Shown: positions 15,905 through 20,314 of the stretch, piece after piece
How the letters are laid out: each line of letters opens with the position of its first letter
How positions within the stretch are numbered: the stretch's first letter is position 1
From: CAYWNK01 sp964459495
GTDB taxonomy: Bacteria > Planctomycetota > UBA1135 > GCA-002686595
Direction of reading: 5' to 3'
Assembly (NCBI GenBank): GCA_964459495.1
Contig: CAYWNK010000097.1
Span: 1 to 20,314, forward strand
Length of the DNA stretch: 20,314 bases
Made by a program: the position numbers and the translations under genes
Notes under the pieces: model-generated
Databases searched by the model: none
What the model was told of the DNA's origin: nothing
The model's input: only the letters and a program-made list of their open reading frames with translations

Positions 15905-17699
15905 AGCGTACGCTCACGCCACGGCTCCGGAATACGCTGGATTGCACGAACGCGTGGAGCAACACGCGGCTGTCCCAATCTGCGGCGCGGCAGGCCCTCA
16001 CCACCTCTTCCAGCGCGGCTTCGTCGCCTGCTTCCGCATCGCGCCCTACCCCATAGGCGACCAGCGCCTTGGCCAGCGCCAGCGCTAGGCGCTCCGGCTG
16101 CTCGAGCAGCACCTGCTTCAGGGCAGCCACGCCAACGACCTCACGACCACCGGGTAGCACCCCCCTTTGGTCGACGGGCTTGCCCTTCTCGTCTTTCCGC
16201 CTGCGTCCGATCCCATCGAAGCCCTCGAGCGCAAAGCCCAACGGATCGATGCGCGCGTGACAGTCCGCGCAAGCAGGCGCCGCGCGGTGCAACTCAAGAC
16301 GCTCGCGAACGGTTGGCCCGGACCCCGATTCCTTGTCCTTCTTCTTCTCAGGCGGCAGCATCCCCGCGTCGTCGGGCGGAGGCGGCGGCGGATCCCCGAG
16401 AAGCGTATCCAAGATCCACGCGCCCCGCAGCACAGGGCTTGTGCGGCCCGGATGACTGGTCACGGTCAATACCGCCGCCATGCCCAGCACGCCGCCGCGC
16501 ATTGGATCGGTGATCGCTACGCGCTGCATCCTTTGCCCCTCTACGCCGGTCATCCCGTAGTGCCGAGCCAAGCGAGCATTGGCAAAGGTCCAGTCAGCAG
16601 CAATCACATCGGTGAGCGGAGCCCCCGTGCGCAACAGCTCCAGCAGGAACTGCACGACCTCTTCATGCATGCTGTGGCCTAGTGGGCCGTTGAATTCGCG
16701 GTACACCCGAAAGTCCACCGCGTGGTCACGCACGCCTTGAACACCAAGCCACTGCGCGCCAAATGCCTCTCCGAGGGAGCGATTGCGCGGCAGGTCCAAG
16801 AGCCGGTCCAACTCGGACGCCAGGACCGCGTCTTCAAGAATCTGACCACCCGAAGCCAGCTCGATCAGACGCTCGTCGGGACCCCGTCCCTCCACCAGGA
16901 AAGCCAGCCGAGTCGCCAACTCGAATGGGCCCAGCGGCTGCGAGGTCGCCTCCGCGTGATCGAGTTCCACCCGGAAGAGAAATGCCGGAGACAGCAGAGT
17001 TGCGAGCAAGGGCAAGCGCAACCGTTCGGCCCCTGGGGCTTGGGGATCGACCAGCGCCATGCGATCCGTGATCTCGGCTTCGGTGGGGCTGCGCCGGAAG
17101 GCTCGTCGTACCAATCTCCACAGGACGTCACGATCGTCCGCCGGCGACCTCCACCCGATTCGCTTGCCATGGTCGGGATCAGAGAACAGAACATCGAGCA
17201 CCTCGCTGGCCGCGTCGACGTACTTCTCGACCAACACATCGTTCAGGAACATCACGTCCCCGATGTTGTCGAATCCATGGGCCGCAGCGTCGGCGGGGAA
17301 GGTGGCGGTTGAGTCGTAACGCACCCCCAGGATGGCTTCGATACAGGCGTCGAACTCGCGGCGGTTCAAGCGACGAATCCGCGCGGCCCTGGATGCGGGC
17401 GCCGGCGGCAAGCTGGCCCGCAGAGCCGCAACCAGTTCGGCGCGCGTCTCTGCATCCAAGCCTCCGGCGCTGGCAGGCGGCATGAAACCGGTTTCCACCG
17501 CACGCAGGGCCTCGCGGGCCATGGGCCCGGCCAACACCTCGCTCAGCGCCGACCCCGGCGCGAGATCCAGCCCACGCTCCGGTTCCGGCCCTCCGTGGCA
17601 ATTCACACACACCAGCTCCAGCAGCTCAGCAAGCTCCGGTGCGACGGTCGGCTCCTGGGGAGCCCATAGCCCCGCCGTGATCACGATGGATACGAACAC
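15903..17699 (-). CDS. DUF1592-type Planctomycete cytochrome-like secreted protein
   Basis: A 598-residue secreted protein with the Planctomycete multi-domain order: a haem-binding CVNCH (31-35) with the later MPPA (73-76, possible axial Met), then DUF1587 (about 108-170, RRLNRREFDACIEAILGV), DUF1595 (about 183-245, LVRRAFRRSPTEAE), DUF1592 (about 253-380), DUF1588 (about 397-498, SHPGRTSPVLRGAWIL and a second CADCH at 477-481), and DUF1585 (about 512-590). A Pro-rich PPPPPP and Lys-rich linker lies within DUF1588. It is shorter than most homologues (often 700-900 residues), lacking the ligand-binding insert usual between DUF1587 and DUF1595. The start is GTG at 17699, giving a short signal peptide; a stop lies in frame five codons upstream. 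It probably carries electrons or binds haem outside the cytoplasm, paired with the downstream DUF1552 protein. Confidence 0.93.
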   Translation of the reverse strand: MFVSIVITAGLWAPQEPTVAPELAELLELVCVNCHGGPEPERGLDLAPGSALSEVLAGPMAREALRAVETGFMPPASAGGLDAETRAELVAALRASLPPAPASRAARIRRLNRREFDACIEAILGVRYDSTATFPADAAAHGFDNIGDVMFLNDVLVEKYVDAASEVLDVLFSDPDHGKRIGWRSPADDRDVLWRLVRRAFRRSPTEAEITDRMALVDPQAPGAERLRLPLLATLLSPAFLFRVELDHAEATSQPLGPFELATRLAFLVEGRGPDERLIELASGGQILEDAVLASELDRLLDLPRNRSLGEAFGAQWLGVQGVRDHAVDFRVYREFNGPLGHSMHEEVVQFLLELLRTGAPLTDVIAADWTFANARLARHYGMTGVEGQRMQRVAITDPMRGGVLGMAAVLTVTSHPGRTSPVLRGAWILDTLLGDPPPPPPDDAGMLPPEKKKDKESGSGPTVRERLELHRAAPACADCHARIDPLGFALEGFDGIGRRRKDEKGKPVDQRGVLPGGREVVGVAALKQVLLEQPERLALALAKALVAYGVGRDAEAGDEAALEEVVRACRAADWDSRVLLHAFVQSSVFRSRGVSVR

Positions 17700-17735
17700 G
17701 AGCGCAAGCTTAGTTCAGTGCACTCCCACCGACCA

Positions 17736-17758
17736 ATGCGGCGAGCGGCATGCCGCAT
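17736..17758. repeat. Inverted repeat between DUF819 and DUF1592 genes
   Basis: ATGCGGC (17736-17742) and GCCGCAT (17752-17758) form a 7-bp stem with a 9-base loop. An alternative 12-bp palindrome, GCGGCATGCCGC, occupies 17745-17756. The element lies 37 bases before the DUF1592 GTG start (minus strand), where a regulator could bind. No T run follows on either strand, so it is unlikely to be an intrinsic terminator. Confidence 0.45.
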
Positions 17759-17800
17759 GCTGAGAGCAATACCTAGATCGATCCCGGATGGGACCGCTGC

Positions 17801-18961
17801 CTACTGCAGCCACTCCGCAACCAGGAACCCGAGGTAGGTCCCGAGGGCCGTGCCCACCGACCCGAGCAGGATCGCGGGCAAGACGAGATCCGCCCGCCCC
17901 AGACTGCGGGCCAGCGCCAACGCCGTCGTCCCCCCACCGATGTTGGTCTGCGAGGCGACCGAAGCCACGTTTGGGTCGATTCGTAGTGCCAGCGAGGCGC
18001 CGTACACCACCAACCCGTGCACGGCCACGACGATGCATACGAAGATCGACAGGTCGACGCCGAGCGCCCCCATCCCCCGCAAGGCCTCAACGTCGCAAAG
18101 CGCCCCGATCACGGCTAGAAACATCATGATCGCGAACATGCCCACCATCCGCGTGCCCCGCAGGCGCGCCACGACGGGGACCTGAGCCAGCACAAGCGCC
18201 AGCGTGGTCAGGATCAGCATCTCCGGAATGTCCCGGCCCGTCCGCTCGAGGACGAGCGCGGCAATTTCGCCAGAGCCCCAGACGACACCCGCGCCGAGCG
18301 CGAGCACCATACCAAGGTCCATCGGGTGCACCGTCTCGGTGTCCTCTGCTTCACCCGTCAAGGGCCCCCGCGCTCCCCCGACCGTGGTCCCACGCCGTGC
18401 ACCTTTCCACAGTCGACCAAGGAGCCGGGGCACCGCCACATTCACCACCATCCAGATTGTGGTCATCGCGCTATCGACCACCGCAGCTCCCGCGTACAGC
18501 GCACCGTCCTTCACAACGCCATACTCGAACGCGACCGCATTGAAGTTCACGCTCCCACCGACGTAGGTCCCGGTGAACATCCCGGCCACGGCGAAGCTCA
18601 GCGGCCCAAAAGCGTCAGCTCCACCGACCGCGAGCATCCCGGCAACCACACCAGCCACCGTCCCCAGGGCTCCCACCAGAAACAGGACCAGCATGGGCGC
18701 ACCGACTTGGGCCAAAGAGCCTAGGCGCACCTGCAGGAGCAGCCAGAAGATACCCAGGGGAGCCAGGTAGTCGAAAATCCCTCCATAGAGCGGGGTGTCG
18801 TCTGAGTAGGGCGGAATCACGCCGGTATTGGCGGTGATCGCGGTCAGAACGATGACCAGCAGCGCCGACCCCAGGTGACGCAGCGGCGTATGCCGCACCA
18901 GCCACTCCGAAACCACGACATTCGCGGCCAGCACGGCCAAGACAAAGAGGGGTTGGTTCAC
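17801..18961 (-). CDS. DUF819 family integral membrane protein
   Basis: A 386-residue membrane protein with about ten hydrophobic segments. Family-typical pieces are TANTGVIPPYSDDTPLYGGIFDYLAPLGI (about 44-72), the Gly-rich GTYVGGSVNFNAVA (about 130-143), VDSAMTTIWM (about 162-171), and the C-terminal NIGGGTTALALA (about 341-352). These Gly-rich half-membrane loops occur in both halves, suggesting an inverted-repeat transporter fold. The family (PF05684, DUF819) has no firmly established substrate; transport of a small organic solute or amino acid is only a guess. The start is GTG at 18961; no better start is visible, and only a weak CAGG lies upstream. The gene follows the PRT-HAD gene by 175 bases containing a structured leader, and precedes the DUF1592 gene by 101 bases. 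Confidence 0.92.
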   Translation of the reverse strand: MNQPLFVLAVLAANVVVSEWLVRHTPLRHLGSALLVIVLTAITANTGVIPPYSDDTPLYGGIFDYLAPLGIFWLLLQVRLGSLAQVGAPMLVLFLVGALGTVAGVVAGMLAVGGADAFGPLSFAVAGMFTGTYVGGSVNFNAVAFEYGVVKDGALYAGAAVVDSAMTTIWMVVNVAVPRLLGRLWKGARRGTTVGGARGPLTGEAEDTETVHPMDLGMVLALGAGVVWGSGEIAALVLERTGRDIPEMLILTTLALVLAQVPVVARLRGTRMVGMFAIMMFLAVIGALCDVEALRGMGALGVDLSIFVCIVVAVHGLVVYGASLALRIDPNVASVASQTNIGGGTTALALARSLGRADLVLPAILLGSVGTALGTYLGFLVAEWLQ

Positions 18962-19004
18962 GGACTAGCCTGGAGTTTGCATGAGGATTCGCACCCGGGT
19001 GTCG

Positions 19005-19070
19005 GAACAGGTTGTTCGCGTTCGTGACTGGACGCCAGTCCCTCGATCCTGTTCGTTGCCCCTGGCAACG
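19005..19070 (-). other. Structured leader of the DUF819 gene
   Basis: Three perfect stems lie together upstream of the DUF819 start. They are CGTTGCC/GGCAACG (19054-19060/19064-19070), GAACAGG/CCTGTTC (19005-19011/19048-19054) and, nested inside the second, GACTGG/CCAGTC (19026-19031/19035-19040). In the minus-strand RNA this would be one small hairpin followed by a larger stem enclosing another hairpin, ending about 43 bases before the start codon. No known riboswitch consensus is recognised. Confidence 0.4.
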
Positions 19071-19071
19071 C

Positions 19072-19100
19072 GGTCTAAGCCCCGTCAAGGACTGCGTCAA
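19072..19100 (-). promoter_or_regulatory. Candidate promoter of the DUF819 gene
   Basis: On the minus strand TTGACG (19100-19095) is separated by 17 bases from TAGACC (19077-19072). The -35 matches five of six consensus bases; the -10 matches only three and lacks the final T. A second TTGACG lies 12 bases downstream. Transcription from here would give a leader of about 100 bases containing the stems at 19005-19070. Confidence 0.3.
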
Positions 19101-19104
19101 GGGT

Positions 19105-19134
19105 CAGGCGGGCCACGCCCCTCCGACCCGCCTG
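19105..19134 (-). terminator. Hairpin just after the PRT-HAD gene
   Basis: A perfect 8-bp stem, CAGGCGGG (19105-19112) and CCCGCCTG (19127-19134), with a 14-base loop begins two bases after the stop codon of the PRT-HAD gene. It is GC-rich and well placed for a terminator, but on the minus strand it is followed by ACCCTTGACG, with no T run. It may act as a Rho-independent site only weakly or protect the 3' end. Confidence 0.4.
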
Positions 19135-19136
19135 GT

Positions 19137-20309
19137 TCAGGCTCCAGCGCCGCCGATGATGCGGCGCATGACAGCGTCCCCGTCCAAGAGCTGGTTCGAA
19201 GCGAGCGGCCCTGGACCACGCCACCAGCTGGAAAGCCCAAGGATGGTGGTCAAACCCGTGGTGTCCCACTTGGGCACCGAGATAACGGTCAGGTGGTGGG
19301 ATGCGGTCAGCGCGTCGACGCGCGTGTCGCCAACCACCAGCCACTGCCCGTAGCCGCTACCGCAGTCGGTCGCGATGGCTTCCACCTTCTGATCGGACCC
19401 GATCTCGATCCAGGCCCCGTCCGGTCCAGGTCCAGATCCGGTCAACACGGGGAAGCCGAACGCGGACTCGATCGCGTCCGCGTAGCTGGCGAGCGCGGCT
19501 GTCACCACCGTGGTTCGCACCCCCGGCGAGCGCCCGATTGTCGCCAAGGCGGTGCGCCCGTTCTCGCGCAGCGCCTTCGCAACGCGCTCCATGAACGCCT
19601 CCCGCGCCGCCCCCTCCAGGGATCGGATGCCGACATCGAGGGCAACCTTGAGCTTGCGGTGATCGATCATCCGCAACTTCTTCGCCAGCCGCATCGATCG
19701 GAAACGCCAAGCATCCAAACGCCGGCCATGGGCCGCCAGCGAGGGAGCCAGAGCACGGGCAGCATCACGAAAGCTGTCGGCCGAAAGCGTCCCGTCCAGA
19801 TCCAGGTAGAGCCTGCGATCCGGCGGATACAGCGGGTCCAGCTTGGGTGTATGACCCAGGCACGTACGGGGCCCGCCGAGGAGGTCGACGCGATCCATAC
19901 GAGCCAGGTCGCCGCCCGTGAAATGGGCAATCTCCCCGGACACAAGTGTGAGCTGGTGCTCGCAGATGTTGCGGCCCAAGCTGGAGGACAGAGCAAAGAC
20001 AAGTACCCGGGCGTCTTTCGCCAACTGCTCGATCCCGTGCACCACCCGCTGCACGGTTTGTCCGCTGTCGATGGAGTCGTCGACCACGGCCACCCAGGCG
20101 CCCGGGGGGGCGCCGGCCATGGCTTTGCGAATACGATCCGCTTCGCCGTGGGGCAGTGGATCGGCGGGCACGGCCCAGTCCATCAATCGCACAACCGATG
20201 GGAACAGGACAGCTTTGTAAAGCCGGCGAACAAACCTGGGTGCAACCCTCGTCCAAGCCGCCCGCAGCCTGGACCAAAAACCCACGGACGTCCGCCGCGG
20301 TAAGTCCAC
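19137..20309 (-). CDS. Phosphoribosyltransferase-HAD phosphatase fusion protein
   Basis: A protein of at least 390 residues joining two domains. The N-terminal part has a PRPP-binding loop, VAVVDDSIDSGQT (about 73-85), with the two acidic residues and Gly-x-Thr of type I phosphoribosyltransferases. From about residue 165 comes a HAD phosphatase: motif I DLDGT (170-174), a helical cap (about 185-255), motif II around VVT (Thr270), motif III Lys308 in SDQKVEAI, and motif IV GDTRVD (327-332). All four HAD motifs are intact. The combination suggests transfer of phosphoribose and removal of a phosphate in one small-molecule pathway, but the substrate is unknown. The GTG at 20309 is the first start visible, and the frame remains open to the window edge, so the N-terminus may be incomplete. 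It lies upstream of the DUF819 gene. Confidence 0.85.
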   Translation of the reverse strand: MDLPRRTSVGFWSRLRAAWTRVAPRFVRRLYKAVLFPSVVRLMDWAVPADPLPHGEADRIRKAMAGAPPGAWVAVVDDSIDSGQTVQRVVHGIEQLAKDARVLVFALSSSLGRNICEHQLTLVSGEIAHFTGGDLARMDRVDLLGGPRTCLGHTPKLDPLYPPDRRLYLDLDGTLSADSFRDAARALAPSLAAHGRRLDAWRFRSMRLAKKLRMIDHRKLKVALDVGIRSLEGAAREAFMERVAKALRENGRTALATIGRSPGVRTTVVTAALASYADAIESAFGFPVLTGSGPGPDGAWIEIGSDQKVEAIATDCGSGYGQWLVVGDTRVDALTASHHLTVISVPKWDTTGLTTILGLSSWWRGPGPLASNQLLDGDAVMRRIIGGAGA

Positions 20310-20314
20310 GGCCA

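Noticed and set aside
18975..19010. tRNA-like T-arm sequence (GGGTGCGAATCC on the minus strand)
   Set aside because: No matching acceptor, D or anticodon stems could be built around it, so it is not a tRNA. A tRNA remnant or attachment site cannot be supported.
18981..20303. A 440-codon plus-strand open frame opposite the PRT-HAD gene
   Set aside because: The minus-strand frame carries a PRPP loop and all four HAD motifs; the plus frame is low-complexity Arg/Pro/Gly.
1..20314. Defence island, mobile element or prophage
   Set aside because: No transposase, integrase, nuclease, toxin-antitoxin, CRISPR or phage gene was recognised; the content is housekeeping, signalling and lineage-typical secreted proteins.

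Overview
The window is a GC-rich bacterial chromosome segment with 13 protein-coding genes, 11 on the minus strand and 2 on the plus strand. It most resembles Planctomycetota. The markers are a Planctomycete-type DUF1592/DUF1552 secreted pair with CxxCH motifs, a PQQ-repeat beta-propeller opening with WPNWRGP, an ECF sigma factor of the TIGR02999 type, and a kinase with a helical-repeat tail. Acidobacteria, Verrucomicrobia and Myxococcota share some of these families, so the phylum is an inference. Start sites often lack a strong Shine-Dalgarno, and several starts are GTG. No tRNA, rRNA, CRISPR, insertion sequence, phage or integrase gene was seen.

Positions 43-7549 form a minus-strand run. 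In transcription order it holds the lipid II flippase murJ, a secreted PQQ-like beta-propeller, the B12-dependent ribonucleotide reductase nrdJ, an intrinsic-terminator-like hairpin, thymidine kinase tdk, and a PqqB-like metallo-beta-lactamase-fold lipoprotein. The lipoprotein GTG start overlaps the tdk stop (GTGA). nrdJ and tdk both feed deoxynucleotide pools: the first makes dNTPs de novo without oxygen dependence, the second salvages thymidine.

Positions 7550-11286 hold a 406-base spacer, a plus-strand ECF sigma factor, and a large Ser/Thr protein kinase with a membrane segment and helical-repeat tail. The kinase runs towards the sigma gene, and the two stop codons are only 19 bases apart. 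This looks like a signalling module of the sigma-plus-kinase type known in Planctomycetes.

Positions 11287-14542 hold a 348-base spacer with a strong terminator hairpin, a secreted S9 (prolyl oligopeptidase family) peptidase on the minus strand, and a divergent Bax inhibitor-1/YccA membrane protein on the plus strand. The 112-base divergent promoter region contains three short hairpins.

Positions 14543-20314 are all minus strand. They hold a PRT-HAD fusion protein at the right edge, a DUF819 membrane protein with an apparently structured leader, and the DUF1592 cytochrome-like protein followed 8 bases later by the Tat-exported DUF1552 (HXXSHH) protein. A 15-bp hairpin overlapping the last codons of the DUF1552 gene probably ends transcription from both sides.

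I found no complete new multi-gene system. The features most worth following are the PRT-HAD fusion, the structured leader before the DUF819 gene, and the convergent sigma/kinase pair.
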